DNA of 64,000 nucleotides, taken from positions 402,001-466,000 of the forward strand of contig CP076355.1 of assembly GCA_018798825.1 (NCBI GenBank). The letters run 5' to 3'. Shown one piece after another: positions 42,135 through 50,624 of this stretch. The translations under genes and the position numbers were made by a program. Under the pieces are notes generated by a model. The model had not been told where the DNA came from, did no database searches, and saw only the letters and a list, made by a program, of their open reading frames with translations. The DNA is from Ochrobactrum sp. BTU1. Its GTDB lineage: Bacteria > Pseudomonadota > Alphaproteobacteria > Rhizobiales > Rhizobiaceae. Position 1 is the first letter of the stretch, and each line of letters starts with the position of its first letter.

Positions 42135-42405
42135 TATTTCTCACCAGCTTGAAGTGCTGGAGCTTTTGCAAAAGCTTAATCAGGAGCGTGGACGTACCAT
42201 TGTCATGGTCGTGCACGATCTCAATCACGCCGCTCTATATGCGCATCATCTGATCGCGATCAGCGAGGGCCGCGTTTATGCTTCGGGTTCACCAGCGCAG
42301 CTTTTGACACCTAAACTGGTGAAAGATGTGTTTGGGATTGAGGCGCTGGTCGTACCACGCCCGCTTTATGAAACCCCATATTGCTTTCCAATCGCGGCTC
42401 GATAG
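42127..42405 (+). pseudogene. C-terminal stub of a siderophore-type ABC transporter ATPase
   Basis: About 92 residues starting YLDISHQLEVLELLQKL, i.e. right after the point where the Walker B DEPTT would stand, then IVMVVHDLNHAALYAHH with the switch His, SEGRVYASGSPAQLLT and VKDVFGIEALVVPRP. This is the end of a FhuC/FepC-type ATPase. The Walker A, signature and Walker B are gone and no permease or binding-protein gene is near. The frame begins exactly at the end of the DMT gene, which marks a deletion or recombination joint near 42110-42130. Not functional. Confidence 0.9.
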
Positions 42406-42435
42406 AGCGGCTGCGCCCAAGATTTGGCGGCTCTA
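42403..42435. repeat. Palindromic element overlapping the ATPase-stub stop codon
   Basis: Bounded by TAGAGC (with the TAG stop) and GCTCTA, with TGCGCCC inside, as in the element at 31508-31549. Farther on (42454-42486) lies another common rhizobial-type word, GACACCGGTTCCCACTTTTA. Confidence 0.5.
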
Positions 42436-42558
42436 ACTGTCTGTCTGCGCAATGTTTAAAGCGACACCGGTTCCCACTTTTATCGGGATGGTTTAATGTG
42501 TCCGTTAATCAGCCTATATTACATAAAAGAGATATTTCACCTCATTGAGGCATACTGA

Positions 42559-43503
42559 ATGCAAACAATAGCTTTTGTAGTCATCGACGGATTTTCATCA
42601 ATGGCTCTGGCCGCGCAGCCGGTTTTCGAGGCAGCTAACTCGATTTTGGGTGAGGAAAAGTATCACGCGGCTGTCTTCTCAGAGCATGGCGGGCTTGTAA
42701 GTTCGTCTGGTGGTCTTTCGATCATGACCGCTCCTTTGCAAGACAATATATTTGATACCGTGATTATCGCTGGTGGGACGACGGTTTTTGAGGACGCTTC
42801 CGAAGGGCTGATCCACTTTGCGCGCAGGAGTTTTCAATCGTCGCGTCGTGTCGCTTCCATCTGTACTGGCGCTTTTGTTCTGGCACAGGCAGGGCTTCTA
42901 GATGGCCGAAGGGTGACGACCCATTGGGCTTGTGCGCGCAGCCTGAAAGAACGTTTCCCAACCGTCATACTGGATGAAGACCGCATTTTTGTGAAAGACG
43001 ACAAAGTCTGGACATCGGCGGGTATGACTGCAGGCATCGATCTGGCACTTGCAATGGTGGAGGAAGATCATGGCCCGGATGTTGCCCGCCGCGTTGCGCA
43101 GGCTCTTGTGATGTACCACAGGCGTGCCGGCGGTCAGTCGCAGCATTCTGCTCTGCTTGATATGGGCGCAAAGTCGGATCGTATCCAAACAGCCCTTACA
43201 TATGCGCGCGCAAATCTCTCGCGGGCGTTAACAGTTGAAGATTTGGCTGAGGTTGCAAGGCTTAGTCCGCGGCAGTTCAGCCGCGCCTTCAAGGCGGAAA
43301 CAGGACATTCTCCCGCGAAGGCCGTTGAAAATCTTCGCCTTGAAGCCGCGCGTCTTATGATGGAGCAAAGCCGACACAGCATTGATGAGATCGCCGGACA
43401 AACCGGTTTCATTGACAGGCGGCGGATGCGTGAAGCTTTTCTTCGTGGTTTCGGCCAGCCACCTCAGGCCATCCGTCGTAATGCGCGGCAGGGGGTGATC
43501 TAA
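42559..43503 (+). CDS. GlxA-family AraC-type regulator with DJ-1/PfpI domain
   Basis: 314 residues. The N-terminal DJ-1/PfpI-like domain (1-190) has TVIIAGGTTVFE and SICTGAFVLAQAGLLDGRRV, with a Cys at the nucleophile-elbow position, probably a ligand-sensing remnant. The C-terminal AraC helix-turn-helix pair has LTVEDLAEVARLSPRQFSRAFKAETGHSPAKAVE and IDEIAGQTGFIDRRRMREAF. The start has TGAGG upstream in a small dyad (CCTCATTGAGG). An SDR gene follows on the same strand, the usual target in such pairs. Confidence 0.93.
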   Translation: MQTIAFVVIDGFSSMALAAQPVFEAANSILGEEKYHAAVFSEHGGLVSSSGGLSIMTAPLQDNIFDTVIIAGGTTVFEDASEGLIHFARRSFQSSRRVASICTGAFVLAQAGLLDGRRVTTHWACARSLKERFPTVILDEDRIFVKDDKVWTSAGMTAGIDLALAMVEEDHGPDVARRVAQALVMYHRRAGGQSQHSALLDMGAKSDRIQTALTYARANLSRALTVEDLAEVARLSPRQFSRAFKAETGHSPAKAVENLRLEAARLMMEQSRHSIDEIAGQTGFIDRRRMREAFLRGFGQPPQAIRRNARQGVI

Positions 43504-43535
43504 TCACACTCTTTGCGGAACTGAATTTGTCCTAA

Positions 43536-43566
43536 TTACGTAATATATACGTCATTTGAGACGTAA
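43536..43566. promoter_or_regulatory. Palindromic TTACGTAA region before the SDR gene
   Basis: TTACGTAA (43536-43543) is a perfect palindrome. It is followed by ATACGTCA (43547-43554) and GACGTAAG (43560-43567), giving three ACGT centres within 30 bases. Likely a binding site cluster controlling the SDR gene; the protein that reads it could be the preceding GlxA-type regulator. Confidence 0.4.
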
Positions 43567-43621
43567 GGCATCTAGCTTATTTATCAGATATCGGGTCGTT
43601 CCGATCATCTGGAGAACTAGA

Positions 43622-44413
43622 ATGTCTGCTAATTCATTAGGTAAAGCCCTCATAACTGGTGCCTCAACTGGCATCGGTGCTGTCTATGCTGATCGTCTTG
43701 CCAAACAAGGCTACGACCTCATCCTCGTGGCGCGAAGTGCGGATAAACTCGAAGCTCTTTCGAAGAAACTCATCGCTGCGACAGGGCGATCAGTTGAAGT
43801 GCTTCCAGCGGATCTGACGAACGCTCATGATGTCCGCGCCGTGGAAGATGTACTTAAATCCGACAAGAATATCAGTCTTTTGATCAACAATGCTGGCGCG
43901 GGTGGCGTGAAGCCCCTGCTCGATAGCGATGTGGACGATATGGAGAGGATGATTACGCTCAATATCACCGCACTGACACGACTGACTTATGCCGCCGTAC
44001 CTGGGTTTATCGCGCGGGGGCGGGGGACGATCATCAACATCGCCTCAGTTGTTGCGATAGCACCAGAGCTATTGAATGGCGTTTATGGCAGCTCGAAATC
44101 GTATGTTTTGAGTTTCAGCCACTCCCTCAACCATGAGCTGGCAGACAAAGGTATTCGTGTTCAAGCAGTTCTACCGGGCGCGACGGCCACCGACTTCTGG
44201 AGCATTGCTGGTAAACCAGTGGAAGAGCTGCCGCAAAGCATTGTGATGTCGACGGATGATATGGTCGATGCTGCACTTGCCGGTCTCAAAAACGGCGAGC
44301 GCGTTACCATTCCAGGGCTGCATGATGTTGAGAAATGGACAGATTTTGAAGCTGCGCGCGGTGAACTCTCCACGCTGTTTGGCAATTCAAACCCAGCTGC
44401 GCGATATCTTTAA
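43622..44413 (+). CDS. Short-chain dehydrogenase/reductase
   Basis: 263 residues from the ATG at 43622 with GGAG upstream; the open frame from 43556 crosses the promoter palindromes. Classical SDR: ALITGASTGIGAVYADRLA binds NADP, LINNAGAGG, then Ser in IASVVAIAP and the Tyr/Lys pair in VYGSSKSYVLSFSHSL. The C-terminal half matches the YqjQ/DltE branch of SDRs. It follows a GlxA-type regulator. Substrate unknown. Confidence 0.92.
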   Translation: MSANSLGKALITGASTGIGAVYADRLAKQGYDLILVARSADKLEALSKKLIAATGRSVEVLPADLTNAHDVRAVEDVLKSDKNISLLINNAGAGGVKPLLDSDVDDMERMITLNITALTRLTYAAVPGFIARGRGTIINIASVVAIAPELLNGVYGSSKSYVLSFSHSLNHELADKGIRVQAVLPGATATDFWSIAGKPVEELPQSIVMSTDDMVDAALAGLKNGERVTIPGLHDVEKWTDFEAARGELSTLFGNSNPAARYL

Positions 44414-44434
44414 AGATAATCCAAAAACTGTGAT

Positions 44435-44456
44435 GCTGGGCGAGGAATCGCCCAGC
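44435..44456. terminator. Hairpin between SDR and binding-protein genes
   Basis: Perfect 9-bp arms GCTGGGCGA/TCGCCCAGC with loop GGAA in the gap between convergent genes. T-runs are poor, so it may work with Rho or only as a 3' stabiliser. Confidence 0.6.
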
Positions 44457-44498
44457 ACGTTGATCAAATTAGACGATCGCATATCGTGATATGAAATA

Positions 44499-45518
44499 TC
44501 ATTCATGCACGATAAGCTGGAACCAGGTGTCGAGAAAACGACTGCGTTTTAATCCGTCGAGATAAACCAGAAGCTCCGGTCCAAGCTCGACAGGTTGCAG
44601 TGATGCTACGTCCGAGGGACTCGTTTCCGATACAAGACCAGTTTCTTGAAGGATCGCCTGACCGTTAGAAGACAGAAGAAATGTGATCGCCTGTTCGGCG
44701 ATGTTTGCGTGTTTGCTTCGATCCGGGATGAGCGCGGTCCAGGGCAGGGCGACAACGTAATCCTGTAGTACGATGACTGCAAAATCCCGGGCGTCATATT
44801 GCCATTTGCTTACGTCTGACAACGGCACATTATAGGCGAGATCGATGTTGCCAGCCGACAACGCCTGTAACAGCTCTTCGCTTGTATCGAAAATACGCGC
44901 TTGTGATGCGCCGAAAGCACGGACGATACGCCAGAACAGCGGTGATCGGATCGAATCCTGAGCCGCCAGTGTGTAGCTGACATTATCAATGCCGATATTG
45001 ACGAGCCCGACACGCCGTTGAAAAAGCGTTGCGTTTTGCTCCAGCAATCGTGCGAGTTCGATGCGTGTCGTTGGCAGTTCATTGTTGAGCGCGCGGCGTT
45101 TGACAACACTCACCGCTGGATCGAAACCAATGCTGAACAATTCGCTGCGCCAGTGAGCTTGTGGTGCTAATCCTGCATTGCGAACAATTCCATTTCTTGG
45201 CTGCGCGCCGCCTTCATTGGCGATGAGTACCGCAAGATCGGGTGTCGAGAGGATAACGAGATCGGCGGCACTCGCTTCTTCGGCACCAGCTAGAAGCCGC
45301 GAGGTCCATTCGCCCGGTCTGATCTGTCGATAAGCGATATTGACGCTAGGCAACTGACGGGCCAGACCAGCTTGTACGGGGGCTATGGTTTCGGGTGCAA
45401 TGTCACCGACAATCTGAAACTCGGGCTTTGATGCCAGGTCATTTTGCGCATGCGTGTTATGCCATGAAGGAACAATCAATATCAGAACGGCACAGAATTG
45501 CAGGATAATGCGTTTCAT
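44499..45518 (-). CDS. Periplasmic solute-binding protein linked to a sensor kinase
   Basis: 339 residues with a signal peptide (MKRIILQFCAVLILIVPSWHNTHAQ). The fold is that of extracellular solute-binding proteins of the ferric/AfuA type: FQIVGDIAPETIAPVQAGLARQLP, ADLVILSTPDLAVLIANEGG, and AEQAITFLLSSNGQAILQETGLV near the C terminus. The ATG overlaps the stop of the sensor kinase gene by four bases, so it is translated with a two-component system and probably presents its ligand to the kinase, not only to a transporter. The ABC importer encoded divergently at 47726-52924 is the likely target. Confidence 0.88.
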   Translation of the reverse strand: MKRIILQFCAVLILIVPSWHNTHAQNDLASKPEFQIVGDIAPETIAPVQAGLARQLPSVNIAYRQIRPGEWTSRLLAGAEEASAADLVILSTPDLAVLIANEGGAQPRNGIVRNAGLAPQAHWRSELFSIGFDPAVSVVKRRALNNELPTTRIELARLLEQNATLFQRRVGLVNIGIDNVSYTLAAQDSIRSPLFWRIVRAFGASQARIFDTSEELLQALSAGNIDLAYNVPLSDVSKWQYDARDFAVIVLQDYVVALPWTALIPDRSKHANIAEQAITFLLSSNGQAILQETGLVSETSPSDVASLQPVELGPELLVYLDGLKRSRFLDTWFQLIVHE

Positions 45519-46918
45519 GTGCGTTGCTCCGGCGTCGTCGCGGGCAATGACACCAGCACGCTTGTTCCACCACCTTCGCGGTCACGCAGTTCGATCTGGC
45601 CGCCTAGTGCTTCCGCAACCATTTTTGCTATCGACAAACCAAGACCGGAACCGGGCTTTGACTGGTCCACTCGGACAAAACGCTCGAAGACACGGTCTTT
45701 CATGTCGGTCGCAAGCCCAGCCCCTCTGTCATGAACGCCAAGCGTGATCGTAGCTCCATTCTGGCTAAGGCTGATAGTCAAAGGGCCGGGTGCATGAACG
45801 AGTGCATTTTCGACGATATTGCGAATCATTTCTCTGAGGCTGATGGTTTCGCCACTCACATAGAGCGGCTCATCAGGCACATCAAAGCTGATGGTTTGTT
45901 GCAGATCAGAATAACTGCCTTCAGCGCGCAGTCTCCGGACTGCTTCCTGTGTAACCTGCCGCAGATCGAGCGTTTCGAGCTTTCGCGACTGAATACTGTG
46001 CAGTGTGGTCGCTTCAGACAGAAGCTGATTTGCGAGAAGGCTTGCGCTTATGGAATTGGCATGGACACGGGCAAGGATTTCCTTTTGCCGATTTGGATCA
46101 GTTTCTTCGAGCGACAGTTCGGTCAGGGCACGCAAGGCTGTGAGTGGCGTGCGCATCTGATGCGCTGCATCAGCAGTGACCAGCTTCAATCCGGCAAGCA
46201 CATTGTTCAGACGTCCCATGAAGTCATTGAGTGCTGCAACAAGTGCGCTGACTTCCTTAGGAATAGGGCCGGCCAGTGGATTGAGATCGGATGAGGAACG
46301 CTGGCGCAGATCAGATTCAACCGTCCGCAGCGGTCTGAATGCAAATCGGATTGCGAGCCAGATAAGCACCAGTGCGAGCAAAGCCACTCCAAGCGCAGGC
46401 AAGAGAGTATTGAGGCTTAGTTGCAACGTCAGCTGTCTCCGTGCTTCCCGCGTTTCCCCAACCAGAACATCGACCCAACCGCCGCCTTTTGCGTCGCTGT
46501 GATAGCGTGCGACTGCAGCAATTCGTACTTTTTCCCCACGATACATACTGTCGCTGAGGCGAACGCGGCTATTATTGCCATGCGGAATTTCTAGCCCGAG
46601 AATGGGTGAACCGGTCAGGAGGCTGCCATCGGGTGCGACGACACGATAGAAAATGCGATTGAGACGCGAGGTGCCCAGAATGGAAAAGGCGGAGTGGGGA
46701 AGATCGACGCTGAGCGAACCATCCTGCAGAGTTATCGTGTCTGCGATGGATAGGGCGGCGGCACCAAGAACACGATCGAATGCTTCATCGGCCGCACGAT
46801 GCGCATACCAGCGGCCAAGAAAGAAGAGCAGAACGGTGACAGCAAGCAGCGTCAATCCACTGCCCACCAGAATGCGGCGCTGGATTGAATATTCCCTGTT
46901 TGCGGCTCCTTTGACCAT
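45515..46918 (-). CDS. Sensor histidine kinase (TctE/QseC-like)
   Basis: 467 residues. Two membrane helices (about 16-36 and 170-192) enclose a periplasmic sensor of some 130 residues. HAMP-like linker, then HisKA with the phospho-accepting His253 in DAAHQMRTPLTALR, and the ATPase with IVENALVHAPG, DRGAGLA and GLGLSIAKMVAEALGG. The gene overlaps the response regulator gene by one base and the binding-protein gene by four. The set regulator-kinase-binding protein resembles systems in which a loaded periplasmic protein triggers the kinase. Confidence 0.94.
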   Translation of the reverse strand: MVKGAANREYSIQRRILVGSGLTLLAVTVLLFFLGRWYAHRAADEAFDRVLGAAALSIADTITLQDGSLSVDLPHSAFSILGTSRLNRIFYRVVAPDGSLLTGSPILGLEIPHGNNSRVRLSDSMYRGEKVRIAAVARYHSDAKGGGWVDVLVGETREARRQLTLQLSLNTLLPALGVALLALVLIWLAIRFAFRPLRTVESDLRQRSSSDLNPLAGPIPKEVSALVAALNDFMGRLNNVLAGLKLVTADAAHQMRTPLTALRALTELSLEETDPNRQKEILARVHANSISASLLANQLLSEATTLHSIQSRKLETLDLRQVTQEAVRRLRAEGSYSDLQQTISFDVPDEPLYVSGETISLREMIRNIVENALVHAPGPLTISLSQNGATITLGVHDRGAGLATDMKDRVFERFVRVDQSKPGSGLGLSIAKMVAEALGGQIELRDREGGGTSVLVSLPATTPEQRT

Positions 46919-47595
46919 CAGAGTTGCAGCGCTTTAAGCCTGAGCAGATAGCCCACGCCGCGTTGTGTGATAATTTCAACTGTGCTGTTCTCGAGCTTCT
47001 TCCGCACGCGTGAAACCAGCAGTTCGATAGCATTGGGTGTGCCGGTATCTTCATGGCCAAACAGTTTCAGAACCAGCATATCTTTTGGGACCGTGACATT
47101 GAAACGGGTGGCAAGCATCTCGAGAACGTCGAATTCGCGCCGCCCGAAATCCAGTGGCTCGTCACCCTGCATCACTGATCTTTGTGTCAGGTTGATCGAT
47201 AGTTCGCCGATCCGCAAGACCGGCTGCGCCACGCCCATATGCCGTCTTGCGACTGCTCTGATACGGGCAACAAGCTCCCTGAGATCGAAGGGTTTGACTA
47301 GGTAGTCATCAGCGCCAAGCTCGAGAAGATCGATCTTGTCGGCAATCTGATTGCGAGCGGTGATTACCAATACCGGACATGACAAGGATTGTTCGCGCAT
47401 ACTGCGCAGGATGGCAAAACCGTCACGTCCCGGAAGGTTGATGTCGAGTACGACCAGATCAAAGGAGCCATTCACAGCCAGATCTTCCCCTTGCACGCCA
47501 TCATAGACAGTCGTGACAGAGTGGCCTTCCTTTTCAAGCTTTGAAGCAATAGCAAACGCAATATCGATTGTGTCTTCTACAAGAAGGATACGCAT
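46918..47595 (-). CDS. OmpR-family response regulator
   Basis: 225 residues from the ATG at 47595; the frame is open for another 55 codons but the receiver domain begins MRILLVEDTID here. Receiver: acidic pair in VEDT, phospho-accepting Asp51 (VVLDINLPG), Lys in DDYLVKPFD. The C-terminal winged helix has LDFGRREFDVLEMLATRFNV and the closing RGVGYLLRLK. It pairs with the kinase whose gene it overlaps. A near-palindrome ATTCTGACAGTTAGAAT lies 43 bases upstream. The likely targets are its own operon and the divergent ABC importer. Confidence 0.94.
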   Translation of the reverse strand: MRILLVEDTIDIAFAIASKLEKEGHSVTTVYDGVQGEDLAVNGSFDLVVLDINLPGRDGFAILRSMREQSLSCPVLVITARNQIADKIDLLELGADDYLVKPFDLRELVARIRAVARRHMGVAQPVLRIGELSINLTQRSVMQGDEPLDFGRREFDVLEMLATRFNVTVPKDMLVLKLFGHEDTGTPNAIELLVSRVRKKLENSTVEIITQRGVGYLLRLKALQL

Positions 47596-47637
47596 GTTGT
47601 GTTCGACGATTCTATTCAAGGTTTTCGGGACGACAGG

Positions 47638-47654
47638 ATTCTGACAGTTAGAAT
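47638..47654. promoter_or_regulatory. Near-palindrome in the divergent two-component/ABC promoter region
   Basis: ATTCTGACAGTTAGAAT: arms ATTCT and AGAAT with only the inner G/T pair unmatched. It is placed between the response regulator start (47595) and the binding-protein start (47726), a good place for a shared control site. Confidence 0.45.
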
Positions 47655-47725
47655 TGCTAGTATCTGAGACAATACTGGATGAGGCTGCGGCGCTTGTATC
47701 ATAGCAAGTGTCCAGGGAGGAAAAA

Positions 47726-48694
47726 ATGTTCTGGCGCGGGTTGGCATGTCGAATCGGCATGACCTTGTTTGGGCTTCAGCTGTGCATCGCTTATGCGAAT
47801 GCCGCTGATGCTGCTTGCGCTTATCGCGGTGCGCTGGATGAGCGTTATTGCGACGAGAACCGCGACCTTGTCGCAGATACACCCAAAGACGCTTCCCAGT
47901 GGCGTGATCCGCAAACACTCGTATGGGCTTATTCGCCCATCGAAGACCCGGCGGTTTATGCGCGACTTTTCAAGCCATTCACGCAGCATCTTGAAGCCTG
48001 CCTTGGACGGCAGATCGTTTATTATCCAATTCAGTCCAGCGCCGATGAAGTTGATGCGATGCGTTCAGGACGTCTGCATTTTGCGGGGTTCTCTACAGGG
48101 CCGACAATTGAGGCGGTCAATCGCGCAGGTGCCGTTCCTTTTGCCGCCAAAGGCACTGGCGATCAGATGCGCGGCTATAGGCTGGTCGCGGTCGTGCGCG
48201 CGGAATCTTCCTATGAAAAATTGGGTGATCTTAAAGGGCATCGCGTCGCCCATGCATCATTGTTCTCAAATTCCGGCAATGTCGCGCCACGCGCTCTCTT
48301 TCCAAAAGAAGGTCTCACGCCGGGGCAGGACTATGCGCCTATCATGTCGGGCGGACACGACAAATCGATCCTCGGTGTTGTCGCCGGTGATTACGATATG
48401 GCGGCGGTTGCCTCCGATGTGCTTGAACGCATGATCGAGCGGGGGCTTGTGAAGCGTGATGCCATTCGTCTGATTTATCAGAGCGATCTGTTTCCAACCT
48501 CATCATTTGCATATGCTCACAATCTTGCTCCACCTCTTGTGGCGGAAATGAAGCGCTGCTTCTTTAATTTCACATTTACGTCTGAAATGAGAGCCGAGTT
48601 TCAGGGCGACAATCACTTCATTCCGATAGATTACGCAGCCGCGTGGTCGGTGGTGCGCGAGGTGAGCGAGAAGGCTGGCGCACCGCCTCCATAA
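47726..48694 (+). CDS. PhnD-type periplasmic binding protein (phosphate/phosphonate class)
   Basis: 322 residues from the ATG at 47726, behind GGGAGG; a GTG at 47708 is in frame but includes the ribosome site. Signal peptide to about residue 27 (YANA-AD). The PF12974 pattern is seen in VWAYSPIEDPAVYARLFKPF, GRLHFAGFSTGPTIEAVNRAG, and LKGHRVAHASLFSNSGNVAPRALF, the last with the Ser-Asn-Ser-Gly loop that holds the phosphonate in relatives. It leads an ABC import operon of the ferric/organophosphate type. The ligand may be a phosphonate or phosphorylated compound. Confidence 0.9.
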   Translation: MFWRGLACRIGMTLFGLQLCIAYANAADAACAYRGALDERYCDENRDLVADTPKDASQWRDPQTLVWAYSPIEDPAVYARLFKPFTQHLEACLGRQIVYYPIQSSADEVDAMRSGRLHFAGFSTGPTIEAVNRAGAVPFAAKGTGDQMRGYRLVAVVRAESSYEKLGDLKGHRVAHASLFSNSGNVAPRALFPKEGLTPGQDYAPIMSGGHDKSILGVVAGDYDMAAVASDVLERMIERGLVKRDAIRLIYQSDLFPTSSFAYAHNLAPPLVAEMKRCFFNFTFTSEMRAEFQGDNHFIPIDYAAAWSVVREVSEKAGAPPP

Positions 48695-48827
48695 TTCGCT
48701 TCCTAGTAAGCGATCAATTCGCATGGCATTTCTCTGAGTGCCAGCTCCCGCAGCAAGCCAGAACACAGTCAACTGCAACCCGATTGGGTTTCGGTCGGAG
48801 TCTCTTCGGCTCAAAGTGGATAAAATA

Positions 48828-50624
48828 ATGAGTTTTTACAAGCAACTAACCTACAAATATAAGGTCTATAATGCAGACCCCACGACACTGATCGGGGTTA
48901 TGCTGGCAATGGTTTTTGCCTATCTGATTGCAGCGCCAATCGTGCTGCTTTTGTCAGATGCAGTGATTGTCCAATTTGCTGATCGGGCACGCTCGGGCCA
49001 GCAGATTGGTGAATTGACCTTTTATTATCTCAACCGTGCGTTCTTCTCGGCGATTTCGACGGATGTGTTTTGGCGTCCGCTTTGGAACACGGCAATCATC
49101 GCACTTGGTTCGATTGCCTTTGCGCTTGTCACGGGCATTCCACTCGCATGGCTTTTGAGCCGCACAAATTTACCGGGCAAGAAGTGGTTCTCGACAGCAT
49201 TGATCGTTCCTTACATGCTGCCTTCGTGGACCTTCGCGCTGGCTTGGCTGACCCTGTTTAAAAACCGCACCACCGGTGGTCAGCCAAGCTGGATGGAAGC
49301 TTTGGGCTTCTCGCCACCTGATTGGCTTGCTTACGGCATGTTGCCAATTACGCTCATTCTGGCCATGCACTATACGCCATTCGTGATCCTGCTTTTCGGC
49401 AATGCGTTGCGGCAGTTTGATTCCACGCTTGAAGATTCAGCCCGTGTCATGGGCGCAGGCAAGTTGCTGATTGCGCGCCGGATCATTCTTCCATTGATGC
49501 TGCCCTCGCTTGTGTCGGCTTCAACGCTGATCTTCGCCAAATGTCTCGGCGACTTTGGTGTCGCCTATATTCTTGGCGTGCCGGTTGGTTTTGACGTTCT
49601 GGCAACGTCTCTTTTCCGTGCAATTTCAACCAGTCAGGCTGGCATGAGTGCCGTTCTTGCGGCAACCATTGTCGTTCTTGGTAGCATTTCAATCTTCCTC
49701 GATATGTATCTGCTCAAGGAAGCGCGCCGTTTCGTCACTATTGGCAACAAGGGTTCTATGAACCGCGAGACAGACCTCGGTCGTTTTCGTGTGCCTGCAT
49801 TCAGCTTCGCCGCACTCATGTTCGTTGTCAGTGCGTTCATTCCGCTGATGGCGCTTCTGCTGACGACGGTTATGCGCGTGCCGGGCGTTTTCACGCTTGA
49901 TAATTTCACGCTGGATTTCTGGATCGGCACCGATCTTAACACCACCGCGATGAGCAATGGCATCCTCCTGACTGGCGAGTTCTGGAAAGCGACCTGGAAC
50001 ACGTTGTGGATCGTCGGCTCGGCTGCATTGGGTGCAGGCCTGCTTGGTCTTTTGGTCGGCTATGTCGTGGCTCGTACGCCTGTTTCGCTTGTCGGCACGT
50101 TTCTGCGTCAGGTGACATTCTTGCCGTATCTGGTTCCGGGCATTGCATTTGCTGCGGCCTATCTCACTATGTTTGCAGTGCAGCGTGGTCCGCTTCCGGC
50201 ACTTTACGGAACGCCGATTCTGCTGGTTCTCGCGATCCTTGCCGATCAGATGCCATTCGCATCGCGTGCGGGTATCTCGGCAATGATGCAACTTGGCAAA
50301 GCACCTGAAGAAGCGGCCCAGATCGTGGGTGCCGGTTTCTGGCGTCGTCTGGTTTCGATTGTCGCGCCGATCCAGAAAGGCTCTCTGGTTTCAGGTATTC
50401 TGTTGCCGTTTATCTCTGGCATCAAAGGCTTGAGCCTCGTCGTCGTGCTGGCTGTGCCGGGCACGGATGTTCTCACCACCTATGCATTGCGCCTCGTCGA
50501 CTACAGCTACAGCCAGGCCGCAAATGCAGTCGTTTTGATGATCTGTGTCATCGCCTTTGGCGGCACAGTCATCGTTCAAAAACTCACCAACAGCAAATTG
50601 TCTGACGGATTGGGAGGCAAATAA
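48828..50624 (+). CDS. Fused two-domain ABC transporter permease (FbpB/AfuB-like)
   Basis: 598 residues from the ATG at 48828 with GTGGA upstream; the open frame from 48738 lacks similarity in its first 30 codons. About 12 membrane helices in two BPD_transp_1 domains: the first with the loop DSTLEDSARVMGAGKLLIARRI, the second with MMQLGKAPEEAAQIVGAGFWRR, both typical EAA loops. Fused permeases of this size serve ferric iron (FbpB), sugar phosphate (AfuB) or 2-aminoethylphosphonate importers. Its stop and the ATPase start share an A (TAATG). Confidence 0.93.
   Translation: MSFYKQLTYKYKVYNADPTTLIGVMLAMVFAYLIAAPIVLLLSDAVIVQFADRARSGQQIGELTFYYLNRAFFSAISTDVFWRPLWNTAIIALGSIAFALVTGIPLAWLLSRTNLPGKKWFSTALIVPYMLPSWTFALAWLTLFKNRTTGGQPSWMEALGFSPPDWLAYGMLPITLILAMHYTPFVILLFGNALRQFDSTLEDSARVMGAGKLLIARRIILPLMLPSLVSASTLIFAKCLGDFGVAYILGVPVGFDVLATSLFRAISTSQAGMSAVLAATIVVLGSISIFLDMYLLKEARRFVTIGNKGSMNRETDLGRFRVPAFSFAALMFVVSAFIPLMALLLTTVMRVPGVFTLDNFTLDFWIGTDLNTTAMSNGILLTGEFWKATWNTLWIVGSAALGAGLLGLLVGYVVARTPVSLVGTFLRQVTFLPYLVPGIAFAAAYLTMFAVQRGPLPALYGTPILLVLAILADQMPFASRAGISAMMQLGKAPEEAAQIVGAGFWRRLVSIVAPIQKGSLVSGILLPFISGIKGLSLVVVLAVPGTDVLTTYALRLVDYSYSQAANAVVLMICVIAFGGTVIVQKLTNSKLSDGLGGK

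Noticed and set aside
49689..50291. 200-residue open frame on the minus strand
   Set aside because: Mirror of the ABC permease gene; the hydrophobic codons read backwards give a charged, low-quality sequence.
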